Positions 26,601 to 33,266 of a DNA stretch of 62,215 bases are shown here, in pieces (positions within the stretch are counted from its first letter, which is position 1; the number at the start of each line of letters is the position of its first letter). The stretch covers positions 1 to 62,215 of the forward strand of contig JAILDX010000024.1 in assembly GCA_024688685.1 (NCBI GenBank), written 5' to 3'. The notes under the pieces are model-generated. The model saw only the letters and a list, made by a program, of their open reading frames with translations. It was not told where the DNA came from and did not search any database. Source of the stretch: Saccharofermentans sp. (GTDB lineage Bacteria > Bacillota > Clostridia > Saccharofermentanales > Saccharofermentanaceae). A program made the translations under genes and the position numbers.

Positions 26601-27217
26601 TAACAGTTATCAAGCTCGTCTGCATCAAATGCACCGGGGTGAACGATGATATCACGTTTTCCCGGAAGGATATCATAAGTGCAGCCATGTTCAGGACAAT
26701 AGATGAGGCCCGTGACCGTAAACTCAGTTCCGTTAAGATACTTTATCCTGTTGTTGTTCGGATCGGCAAGTCTGATCGTATCCCCGAGTTTTACTCCGAG
26801 TGTATCGAAAGCATATGTCTCAAGCAGGCATTCGTTTGCTGCCTCAGGAAGTCTTCCTTCGATCAGCAACGGCGTGTTTATCCTCTCTGTCAGGGACTCG
26901 ATTCCGGTTTTGAGTGTTGTCTGACCGAAACTGGCTATTCCGCTTGTCTCATAAACACCTTCAACATCTCTGACACCCTCGACAGACCGCAGAGCATTAA
27001 GATCATCTTCCGTGAGCAGCAGTGTGGAGAATATCTCGATATCCCTGAAATGCGTATCATCATAAAAGCTGTTAGCTTTATTCATTATTCCTGCAGCCGC
27101 ATAGTTCAGACCAAGGTATGTCATAACGGCAAGTATCGAGATAATCGCGATCGAAACAAACGACACTGACTTCTTCTTTATATTGCGCAATGCATCCTTA
27201 AACAGCGTCTTCTTCAC
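23690..27217 (-). CDS. FtsX-type ABC permease with two long extracellular coiled coils
   Basis: A permease of about 1175 residues. I take the GTG at 27217 as start, 11 nt after AAGGAG; an alternative TTG lies upstream. TM1 (SVSFVSIAIISILAVMTYLG) is followed by a MacB-type periplasmic-like domain, then coiled coil one (~residues 250-385, e.g. LDDAERQLSDARDELDRNRQ) and coiled coil two (~490-645) built of seven-residue units with YxxGxAxY. Three more helices (FALVFLLVAAMVVFATCG and following) make one FtsX domain; a second FtsX domain lies at ~800-1175 and ends in MRKVKNLKMVD. The layout is that of large clostridial exporter permeases. There is no ATPase gene beside it. It starts 46 nt after the small membrane protein gene. 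Confidence 0.85.
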   Translation of the reverse strand: MKKTLFKDALRNIKKKSVSFVSIAIISILAVMTYLGLNYAAAGIMNKANSFYDDTHFRDIEIFSTLLLTEDDLNALRSVEGVRDVEGVYETSGIASFGQTTLKTGIESLTERINTPLLIEGRLPEAANECLLETYAFDTLGVKLGDTIRLADPNNNRIKYLNGTEFTVTGLIYCPEHGCTYDILPGKRDIIVHPGAFDADELDNCYVKALISVNDTEGLNRYLDGYGDIVTATMERLQPVAAEREILRHDSIRDRYEEGISSGQADLDDAERQLSDARDELDRNRQRIIDGEAELDTARQMLEDNEQQLAEAQTELEEGRRQLDDGESQLAASRRQLEQARRRLDQAETQLNDAKRQLDAAEAQITEGRAALVSSYQEIESQKDSIRTSLYNAIHNIIGSYADDFDWSESSYNIDVDSSSATATEFHITSGIMIDFKQSMGDNIFRLISSLGIPEDDLRTAYEITTGIVLIVADGSTVVREIVDRITAEYQTYNTQYESLASSMRDWDSGHTTYINGVAEYNSRKAEYESGLARYNAGKRDYQNGLARYNAALADYQRGQAQYESGLAEYNNGVAELEDGRRRYDEGVAELEDGRTRLEEGEASYESGMAEYSDGVSRLDSAKADLAALKDCHWVILDVWANPSFNAINNNKNNVQGMAVTFALVFLLVAAMVVFATCGRIIDEQRRLVGATKALGLYNREIFFKYLLYGSTGTVLGCILGFLVGYFGLQRLILYIYGRYYVYGPGKPVIVPGITILVIVSGLVLSGLTVWIACSNLIRSTAIKLMQETVPQVHKLFSKSKKTGSLYGRLIILNMLSDKKRVAVTIASIAGCCAMLVAGMTMRYSVLKALDGQFIEIELYDQKIIYDPEMNPDAGSQMKEILDNAGASYLEFFDNEQTIRVGKKLDSMELVCADLDELGYYFIRRDLNSNEVITDNSDGLWIHRMTSERYELNPGDELTLFDNAMDAYKIKVAGIFNNYVGRHMIMSRETYKAAFGEEPSNNAFLIKLNGADGKALSDALMDVHGASELTTVDELKAMYKGYTGVLDALSALFIAIAAMMAFFILLNLVNMYINQKKRELTIMRINGFTVGEVKRYVLLELVVSTIIGILLGWGMGSLLSGRVILLMESDSIHFLRSIQWEAWIIAAALAALFSTIITLIGMRKVKNLKMVDMTT

Positions 27218-27262
27218 GTCCAGACACACTCCTTTGTATCCTGTTCTTCGCTGCAAAACATG

Positions 27263-27922
27263 CTATTTTTCCTTTGGAGGTCTCTCACCGAATTCAATCG
27301 ATTCTCCGCTGTCAGAACTGTACGTAAAAAAGTAGATACCGACGAACTCATCACCGCGCTGATCACCGTAAACCCCCGTAATGAAAAGCTCCCCTCCATC
27401 GTCGTTTACGTTGTACATCCTGTACTGGAAACAGAGCAGCGACTTGCCGTTAAAATGACCTGTGTATGTTCTGTAGTGATTGTCAGGGGATGAAAGATCA
27501 GTAAATCTTGCAAGTTCTGAACTGCTGACATGATCGATATTGCACTGATCGAGGAAATCTTCAAGATCCTCTTTGCTCAGATCATTGTTTTCCATAACAT
27601 CTTCAGCCATTATGCTCCAGAGATAATCAGTATCATTCTCAACGATTGCTCTCGGAACATTCTCACGGTCAAAGGTCAACATGTTATAATTGCTGTCGTA
27701 GATCTTCGAAGCGATAAACATGACCGCAACACAGATCCAGGGAATAACGAGCATTGCTATGCCGATCCAGAGACCGACCTTACGAGTCTTTTTGTCCTTT
27801 TTCTTAGCTGAAGCGGATCTTACGAGTGAAACGATTATTAATACAATGGCGACCAGTGTAAGAAAGATCGCTATACCGACAAAGATCAGAATAAAAACTA
27901 CGTTAAGAAGTAATATTGACAT
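27263..27922 (-). CDS. Small membrane protein with DUF5104-like ectodomain
   Basis: The 219-residue protein has two N-terminal transmembrane helices (residues ~3-35 and ~50-72) separated by a lysine-rich cytoplasmic loop (ASAKKKDKKTRK), then an extracytoplasmic domain with YLWSIMAEDVMENNDLSKED and Tyr-rich strands (DNHYRTYTGHFNGKSLLCF). The helix LxxMxxxDV followed by an acidic stretch matches the lipoprotein at 892-1374, so both probably share one domain. No SD is visible before the ATG. It precedes the FtsX-type permease by 46 nt on the same strand and may be cotranscribed with it. Confidence 0.7.
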   Translation of the reverse strand: MSILLLNVVFILIFVGIAIFLTLVAIVLIIVSLVRSASAKKKDKKTRKVGLWIGIAMLVIPWICVAVMFIASKIYDSNYNMLTFDRENVPRAIVENDTDYLWSIMAEDVMENNDLSKEDLEDFLDQCNIDHVSSSELARFTDLSSPDNHYRTYTGHFNGKSLLCFQYRMYNVNDDGGELFITGVYGDQRGDEFVGIYFFTYSSDSGESIEFGERPPKEK

Positions 27923-28001
27923 ATTTTAAATATATCAGAAAATCGTGTTCTTTTCTATTTTGAGAACAAACTGTGAACAGGTAGCAATTTTGGAATACCC
28001 G

Positions 28002-28183
28002 TGCTATAGTACAGTTGTGCGAAGGATATAGAGCGTGTCAGACGGTTATATAGCGCGTCAGACCCCGAGATTTCGTACAGACAGGTGGATAGCCGAGGGC
28101 GAGGGCCAATAGCGTATATATTGCGTATAGCGTATAGATCACCGGAAGGGGAGAGAGCTACCGCGTTGTGGCTCTTTTTCTTT
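28002..28183 (+). ncRNA. Candidate structured RNA, about 165 nt
   Basis: An extended -10 (TGCTATAGT at 28002-28010) is followed by a non-coding stretch and then an intrinsic terminator at 28154-28183. Within it are two imperfect direct repeats (TATAGAGCGTGTCAGAC and TATATAGCGCGTCAGAC) and a run of GCGTATA repeats. No open frame fits. It may be an independent small RNA or the leader of the small membrane ORF at 28204. It matches no RNA family that I recognise. Confidence 0.35.
28154..28183 (+). terminator. Intrinsic terminator or attenuator
   Basis: AGAGCTAC (28154-28161) pairs with GTGGCTCT (28168-28175, one G-U) across a 6-nt loop and is followed by TTTTCTTT. Confidence 0.65.
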
Positions 28184-28203
28184 GTCAGGAGATATGCAGA
28201 ACA

Positions 28204-28362
28204 ATGATTATCAAAGATTTCTTTTTTCTGGGTTTTTATCCGCAGTATCTGATCCAGGGGATCATTGTCGGATTTATCTGCGCTGTTTATACATTCTTCA
28301 GGCTCCGTGCGGTCATAAGGACCGCAGGACGCGATCCCCAAACTGTTAAGTCACGCGTGTAA
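28204..28362 (+). CDS. Small hydrophobic protein (52 residues), unknown, possibly toxin-like
   Basis: From ATG 28204 the frame encodes MIIKDFFFLGFYPQYLIQGI, a continuing membrane helix (VGFICAVYTFF) and a basic tail (RLRAVIRTAGRDPQTVKSRV). An AGGAG lies 12 nt upstream, longer than ideal; a nearer ATG in another frame gives a less protein-like product. One helix plus a basic tail is the form of type I toxins and of many small membrane subunits. It directly follows a terminated structured RNA, so attenuation or an antisense relationship is conceivable. I do not recognise a family. Confidence 0.4.
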   Translation: MIIKDFFFLGFYPQYLIQGIIVGFICAVYTFFRLRAVIRTAGRDPQTVKSRV

Positions 28363-28391
28363 AACTGTTGGGCAATGCAGATTAGCCCAAC

Positions 28392-28420
28392 AAAAGACCG
28401 CCCCGCTTACCGCGAGACGG
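28392..28420 (-). terminator. Intrinsic terminator of the AIM24-family gene
   Basis: On the minus strand CCGTCTCGC (28420-28412) pairs with GCGGGGCGG (28406-28398, two G-U) and is followed by TCTTTTG. A second hairpin (GTTGGGC/GCCCAAC, 28367-28391) lies just beyond. Confidence 0.65.
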
Positions 28421-28449
28421 CCCTGCAAATGATCAAATCAGATTATCCG

Positions 28450-29133
28450 TTATCCGTTGTTTGATGAAGGCAGATAAGGAATAAGACTCTCAGCGAGGTT
28501 GCTGATAGGCATTGTCTGCAGCCAGATACGGCCGGGACCGGTTATCTTTGTGAGGAAGAGACCTTCGCCGCCGAAGAAGATGTTCTTAACGCCCTTGACC
28601 ATCTCGACTTCCATCGTAACTGACTCATCCATCATTGCGAGTGCACCAGTGTTGATATACTTGATTTCTCCTGCCTGGAGCTCATAAGGAACAACGTCAC
28701 CGTCAATCTCGATGAACGCCGTGCCCTGACCGGAAAGCTTCTGCATGATGAAGCCTTCGCCGCCGAAGAGCGAAGCGCTGATCTTCTTCTTGTAAGCGGT
28801 GGAGAGTTCGATGCCTGACGTGCATGCAAGGAAGCCGGACTTCTGAACTACCATGTTGTAGCCCTGATTGATCTCGATAGGGATGATCTTGCCGGGGAAC
28901 TTTGCTGCGAAAGCGATCTCCCTGTCAGGCTGCTGAGCTGTATAGATATTCAGGAACAGAGATTCGCCTGTAAAGAGTCTTCCAAGAGCTTTGCCTACGG
29001 AGCCGCCTTTTGTCTGCATCTCGATGCCGGGTGTCATCCAGGCCATTGCGCCGCTCTCAGTGATCATTGATTCACCCTGCTGGATTCCGCAGACTACAAC
29101 AGGGAAAGGTGTACATTTGATCTCGTACTGCAT
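28450..29133 (-). CDS. AIM24/TIGR00266-family protein
   Basis: A 227-residue cytoplasmic protein with the internally repeated beta-sandwich of this family: GESMITESGAMAWMTPGIEM at the start, GGSVGKALGRLFTGESLFLN, then the second repeat KISASLFGGEGFIMQKLSGQ and GVKNIFFGGEGLFLTKITGP. The repeated GGEG-x-F-L motif is the hallmark. The family is widespread in bacteria and related to mitochondrial AIM24, but its biochemical role is not established. A perfect CGGAGGT precedes the ATG by 6 nt. It is monocistronic, with a terminator at 28392-28420, and divergent from rsmE. Confidence 0.9.
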   Translation of the reverse strand: MQYEIKCTPFPVVVCGIQQGESMITESGAMAWMTPGIEMQTKGGSVGKALGRLFTGESLFLNIYTAQQPDREIAFAAKFPGKIIPIEINQGYNMVVQKSGFLACTSGIELSTAYKKKISASLFGGEGFIMQKLSGQGTAFIEIDGDVVPYELQAGEIKYINTGALAMMDESVTMEVEMVKGVKNIFFGGEGLFLTKITGPGRIWLQTMPISNLAESLIPYLPSSNNG

Positions 29134-29185
29134 AGATTACCTCCGAAATAATTAGTAACATACCGTAATTTTAACATAACGTATG

Positions 29186-29194
29186 TGATAAAAT
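29186..29194 (+). promoter_or_regulatory. Extended -10 promoter placing the start at the rsmE ATG
   Basis: TGATAAAAT (TGn plus TAAAAT at 29189-29194) ends 6 nt before the ATG at 29201; the expected start point is at or near the A of the ATG, so rsmE appears to be leaderless. Confidence 0.55.
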
Positions 29195-29200
29195 GTGGCT

Positions 29201-29923
29201 ATGGTGCGTATTTTTGTTAAAGATAGTTTGAACGGTAAAGAGGAGTATACTCCGGGCTCTGAGGATGCTCATTACTTAAGTCAGGTCTTGAGGATGAGGG
29301 AAGGCGAGGAGCTTGATATCGTTGATGCCGGGGGAGCGGTTTACAGAGCTTATATTTCCGGTTTCGGCAAGCATTCGGTTACCGTTACGGTCGCGGGCAG
29401 ACAGGAGGGGACGAATGAGCCTCCCGTCAAGGTCACGCTCTACCAGTCTGTTTCCAAAGGCGAGAGGATGGATCTTACCATTCAGAAGGCTGTGGAACTC
29501 GGCGTTACCAGGATCGTTCCGGTAATGTCCGAGAGATGTATCGTCAGGTTCGACGGCAAGAAAGACAGATCGGACAGATGGCAGAAGATCGCGCTTGAGG
29601 CTGCACGCCAGTCGGGCCGTGACATCGTTCCCGTGGTGACTGTTCCAAAACCGTTTGCTGATGCTGTCAGCGAGGCGGATGAACGGCTGAAGATAATCCC
29701 GTGGGAAGAGGCGTCAGGGCTTACTCTCAAGGGTGTTGTTTCGGGCAAGAAACCTCGCAGCATAGCGGTGTTTATAGGCCCTGAAGGAGGGTTTACTCCT
29801 GCAGAGGCTGACATGGCCCGCGCTAACGATATTACGCCCGTCACACTTGGCAGAAGGATACTGAGGACAGAGACGGCGGGGCCTGCGGTTCTTGCCATGC
29901 TCCTCTATGAAATGGAATTGTAG
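29201..29923 (+). CDS. rsmE: 16S rRNA m3U1498 methyltransferase RsmE
   Basis: The 240-residue protein has the RsmE arrangement: an N-terminal PUA-like domain (HYLSQVLRMREGEELDIVD) and a C-terminal SPOUT knot domain with YQSVSKGERMDLTIQKAVEL, VMSERCIVRF, AARQSGRDIVPVV, IGPEGGFTPAEAD and VTLGRRILRTETA. It methylates N3 of uridine 1498 in 16S rRNA using AdoMet. There is no SD and a -10 box lies 6 nt upstream. I chose the ATG at 29201; an in-frame GTG 6 nt upstream abuts the -10 box and is unlikely to be used. The HAD gene follows after 3 nt. Confidence 0.93.
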   Translation: MVRIFVKDSLNGKEEYTPGSEDAHYLSQVLRMREGEELDIVDAGGAVYRAYISGFGKHSVTVTVAGRQEGTNEPPVKVTLYQSVSKGERMDLTIQKAVELGVTRIVPVMSERCIVRFDGKKDRSDRWQKIALEAARQSGRDIVPVVTVPKPFADAVSEADERLKIIPWEEASGLTLKGVVSGKKPRSIAVFIGPEGGFTPAEADMARANDITPVTLGRRILRTETAGPAVLAMLLYEMEL

Positions 29924-29926
29924 GGT

Positions 29927-30583
29927 ATGGATTTTAAGGCATTTATATTTGATATGGACGGGGTCATCTTTGACTCCGAGAGAGCCGTGATCGACTGCTG
30001 GAAAGTGATCGCTCCGCAGTATGGGATCACTGATATCGAGACGCACTGCATAGCGGCGACGGGACTCAACGAACAGGCCACACGCAGGATATTTAAGGAA
30101 CAGTACGGCGAAGATATGCCGTACGATGAGATGCGCGCGAAGAGAAAGGCTCTTTTCATAGAGAGATTCGATCAGGGCCTGGTGGCTGTAAAACAGGGTA
30201 CGGAAGATCTTCTCAGCTTTCTGAAGACTAACAGTTATAAGGTCGCGCTGGCATCCTCGACCTCGGAGGGAACGGTGAGGAGAGAGCTTGCAGCGGCAGG
30301 TCTTATTGAGTATTTCGATGTAATAATCGGTGGGGATAAGGTGACGCACAGCAAGCCTGATCCGGAGATATTCCTGATGGCTATGGAGCAGCTTGGAGTA
30401 AGGCCGGAAGAGGCTGCAGTGATCGAGGATTCCTATAACGGCGTGAGGGCGGCGAATGCTTCCGGAGCCTATACGATAATGGTGCCGGATCTCCTGCCTC
30501 CGACTGATGAGATGAGGGAGAAGGCGGATATCATCAGGGACTCGCTTTCGGATGTTCTGGAGTGGATAAAAGAGAATGAGTGA
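29927..30583 (+). CDS. HAD phosphatase, beta-phosphoglucomutase-like
   Basis: The 218-residue protein has the subfamily IA form: motif I FIFDMDGVIFDSERAV (Asp9 and Asp11), a four-helix C1 cap, motif II ALASSTSEGT, motif III VTHSKPDPEIFLMA, and motif IV AAVIEDSYNGVRAANASG. The D-S-E after motif I and the VIEDSYNGVxAA segment place it with beta-phosphoglucomutase and sugar-phosphate phosphatases; whether it is a mutase or a phosphatase cannot be decided. It follows rsmE by 3 nt and overlaps the next gene by 8 nt. Confidence 0.88.
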   Translation: MDFKAFIFDMDGVIFDSERAVIDCWKVIAPQYGITDIETHCIAATGLNEQATRRIFKEQYGEDMPYDEMRAKRKALFIERFDQGLVAVKQGTEDLLSFLKTNSYKVALASSTSEGTVRRELAAAGLIEYFDVIIGGDKVTHSKPDPEIFLMAMEQLGVRPEEAAVIEDSYNGVRAANASGAYTIMVPDLLPPTDEMREKADIIRDSLSDVLEWIKENE

Positions 30584-31922
30584 GAATATTGCTGATACAC
30601 TGAAATGCCCGCACTGCGCGGCAAATCTGATATTTGACGGTCAGAGCGGCAAGTCCGTCTGTAAGTTCTGCGGAAGTGAGTTCGATCCCAATGTGCTGAG
30701 GCTGAGCTTTGCTTTCGAGAAGAAGGATGATGAGGCTGAACTTGACGGGGACACGGGAAAACAGGAGATAATCTGCAATTCCTGCGGTGCGACGGTCATT
30801 ACCGATGAGAATACGTCGGCCACTTTCTGCTGCTACTGCGGTTCACCTGCGCTGGCGGGGAGAAGGCTCAGAAAAGAGTTCAAGCCGGATTACATCATTC
30901 CGTTCAAGCTTACAAGGGAAGATGCCGAGGCAAAGTTCATGGAGTGGGGAAAGACGAATAAGTACATTCCGTCCGATTTCATGGATGCGGAGAACATCAA
31001 GAAACTCACTCCGCTTTATGTTCCTTTCTGGCTCGTTGATTCAAAGTGCGAAGCAAACTTTTACGGCATCGGCTTTATCTACGACAAGAATACCAAGTCT
31101 ACCTTTAATCTCGAGCGTAATCTGCAGTTTTTCCTTAAGCGCGTGCCTTTTGTGGGCTCAAGGAAGATGAACAGACAGCTTATGGAGGCGGTTGAACCTT
31201 TCGACTACAGTGAAATGGTCCCGTACAACGATGCGTATCTCCCCGGATACTACGCCGAGAGATACAATCTCACACCGAACGACATGGCGCAGAACGTTAT
31301 CTGGCGAATGGAATCGTATGCAAGACAGAGCGATGACGCACTGAACTTCAACTATGACATGGTAAATCTCAATGACGGATATATAGATGTTGATGAATGT
31401 AAATACAGCTATGTGCTGCTGCCGATATGGTTTCTCAACTACAAGAAGGACGGCATGTATTATGGCTTCGCGATCAACGGTCAGACGGGTGAGGCATGCG
31501 GCAAACTCCCGTACAGCCGCTTTAAGCGTGCTGTCGCAATGGTTCTGTGCATCCTTAAGTGTCTCGTGCTGCCGGCGTCGGTCATCACTTTCATTCTTGT
31601 AGTTTCCTTCAGCGGAATGTTCTTCCCGAAATCAATGACCGAATACAGGACATTTTACTATCTGACGCTGGGACTTCTGTCGCTAACGGTAATGACTGCG
31701 CCCGCATTCCTGTATCTGTTTATCAAGAAGTTCCGCAGGATCCGTCAGGAGACGACCAATCCGATAGATAAAGTTCCTGATCTGTCGCAGTATTACGATA
31801 CATCGCGCAAAGCGGTCATAGAACACCGTGATGATCTTGCCACGCTCTACAATCTGTCAGAAGACGAGAAGAGTGAGATCAGACGCCACAAGATGTACGA
31901 CTGGGTGGACAAGCACTTCTGA
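30576..31922 (+). CDS. Membrane protein with two N-terminal zinc ribbons
   Basis: The 448-residue protein opens with two CxxC...CxxC ribbons: CPHCAANL with CKFCGSEF (residues 11-34) and CNSCGATV with CCYCGSPA (~66-92), separated by an acidic spacer. A long middle part (~95-315) with FKLTREDAEAKFMEWGKTNK and LTPLYVPFWLVDSKCEANFY resembles the zinc-ribbon family related to archaeal/bacterial primosomal-type ribbons seen in Clostridia, ending in GKLPYSRFK. Two transmembrane helices follow (~320-350 and ~360-385) and a cytoplasmic tail. Its role is unknown; the ribbons are expected in the cytoplasm. The start overlaps the HAD gene by 8 nt. Confidence 0.75.
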   Translation: MSENIADTLKCPHCAANLIFDGQSGKSVCKFCGSEFDPNVLRLSFAFEKKDDEAELDGDTGKQEIICNSCGATVITDENTSATFCCYCGSPALAGRRLRKEFKPDYIIPFKLTREDAEAKFMEWGKTNKYIPSDFMDAENIKKLTPLYVPFWLVDSKCEANFYGIGFIYDKNTKSTFNLERNLQFFLKRVPFVGSRKMNRQLMEAVEPFDYSEMVPYNDAYLPGYYAERYNLTPNDMAQNVIWRMESYARQSDDALNFNYDMVNLNDGYIDVDECKYSYVLLPIWFLNYKKDGMYYGFAINGQTGEACGKLPYSRFKRAVAMVLCILKCLVLPASVITFILVVSFSGMFFPKSMTEYRTFYYLTLGLLSLTVMTAPAFLYLFIKKFRRIRQETTNPIDKVPDLSQYYDTSRKAVIEHRDDLATLYNLSEDEKSEIRRHKMYDWVDKHF

Positions 31923-31936
31923 CACAGTGATGTAAC

Positions 31937-31965
31937 TTGTAGGAATCGGCCTTTTGCTCTATAAT
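31937..31965 (+). promoter_or_regulatory. Promoter of the hisS operon
   Basis: TTGTAG (31937-31942), 17-bp spacer, TATAAT (31960-31965). The leader of about 36 nt is too short for a T-box. Confidence 0.65.
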
Positions 31966-32007
31966 ACTAATTTGCATAAATAAAAATTATATTATAGGGA
32001 GATTTCT

Positions 32008-33261
32008 ATGAGATATGCAGCGCAGAAGGGAACAAGAGATATACTTCCCGCTGAGATCTACAAATGGCACAAGGCAGAGCGGGTATTTGCCGATGTATGC
32101 CACGATTTTGGATATGAAGAGATAAGGATCCCGACGTTCGAACAGACAGATCTGTTCCAGCGCGGCGTGGGTGATACGACCGACGTCGTTACGAAGGAGA
32201 TGTACACCTTCAACGACAAGGGCGGCAGGAGCATTACGCTTAGACCTGAGGGTACAGCGGGCGTAGTCAGAAGTTACATCGAGAACGGTATGGCATCTTT
32301 GCCGAGTCCTGTCAGGATGTTCTACAGCATCACAGCCTTCAGATATGAGAAGATGCAGAAGGGCAGAATGCGTGAGTTCCACCAGTTCGGCCTTGAAGCT
32401 TTCGGAAGCGAAGGTCCCGCTATCGATGCAGAGATAATCAGTGTTGTTGATGTTTTCTTCAAGAAGATCGGCCTTAAGAATATCAAGCTCTGCATCAACT
32501 CCATCGGATGCCCTGCATGCCGTAACAAGTATAATGAGATGCTCAAGGATTACTTCAGGCCACACGTAAGCACAATGTGTGAGGACTGCCGGGCAAGGAT
32601 TGAGAAGAATCCCCTGAGGATGATCGACTGTAAGATCGACGGCGGCAAGGAAGTCGTTCAGAATGCTCCCAGACTCATTGATTATCTGTGTGAGGACTGC
32701 AAGGCTCATTTTGAGACACTAAAGAATAAGCTTGATGCAGTAGGCATTAAGTACGAGATAGATCCCAACATCGTAAGAGGTCTTGATTACTATACGAGAA
32801 CCGTTTTTGAATTTGTCTCCGAGAATGTCGGTACGCAGGGTACTATCTGCGGAGGCGGAAGGTACGACGGACTCGTTGAGAACTGTGGCGGTGCTCCCAC
32901 GCCGGGTATCGGTTTCGCGATGGGTGTCGAGAGACTCCTTCTCGAGGCTGAGGCACAGGGAATAGAGTTTGAGAAGAATGACAGCGTGAAGATCTATCTG
33001 GCAGGCATGAGCGATGCGGCTAATGAGAAGATCGCAAAGATCTGCTATGAGCTGAGAATTAACGGCATCGGCTGCGAGACTGATCTCATGAACAGGTCTT
33101 TCAAGGCGCAGATGAAGTATGCAGGCAAGTCAGGGATCCCGTATCTTGCAGTTATCGGCGACGATGAGCTCGCATCCGGCAAGGTCAACATCAAGAAGAT
33201 GGATGACGGATCCCAGACTGAGGTCGAACTCGATAAGATAATAGATTTTTTGAAGAGGTGA
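32008..33261 (+). CDS. hisS: Histidyl-tRNA synthetase
   Basis: The 417-residue protein carries the class II motifs: GTRDILPAEI at the start, motif 2 FRYEKMQKGRMREFHQFGLE, the histidine-binding GLDYYTRTVFEF, the GGGRYDGLVE loop and motif 3 GIGFAMGVERLLL, followed by an anticodon-binding domain (residues ~325-417). It charges tRNA-His. Length is normal for bacteria. It has its own promoter and a GGGAG site 6 nt before the ATG, and aspS follows after 5 nt, an arrangement conserved in Firmicutes. Confidence 0.97.
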   Translation: MRYAAQKGTRDILPAEIYKWHKAERVFADVCHDFGYEEIRIPTFEQTDLFQRGVGDTTDVVTKEMYTFNDKGGRSITLRPEGTAGVVRSYIENGMASLPSPVRMFYSITAFRYEKMQKGRMREFHQFGLEAFGSEGPAIDAEIISVVDVFFKKIGLKNIKLCINSIGCPACRNKYNEMLKDYFRPHVSTMCEDCRARIEKNPLRMIDCKIDGGKEVVQNAPRLIDYLCEDCKAHFETLKNKLDAVGIKYEIDPNIVRGLDYYTRTVFEFVSENVGTQGTICGGGRYDGLVENCGGAPTPGIGFAMGVERLLLEAEAQGIEFEKNDSVKIYLAGMSDAANEKIAKICYELRINGIGCETDLMNRSFKAQMKYAGKSGIPYLAVIGDDELASGKVNIKKMDDGSQTEVELDKIIDFLKR

Positions 33262-33266
33262 TATAG

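Noticed and set aside
28140..28180. T-box-like sequence (AGAGAGCTACCGCG) before a terminator
   Set aside because: It matches the T-box consensus at 11 of 14 positions, but the UGGN that pairs with tRNA NCCA is missing, no Stem I with AGUA loop lies upstream and no synthetase or amino acid gene follows.
28194..28349. Alternative small frame MQNNDYQRF... starting at the nearer ATG
   Set aside because: The ATG is only 2 nt from the SD and the product has a random composition, in contrast to the helix-plus-basic-tail of the frame at 28204.
31966..32007. T-box leader before hisS
   Set aside because: The leader is about 40 nt, far too short.
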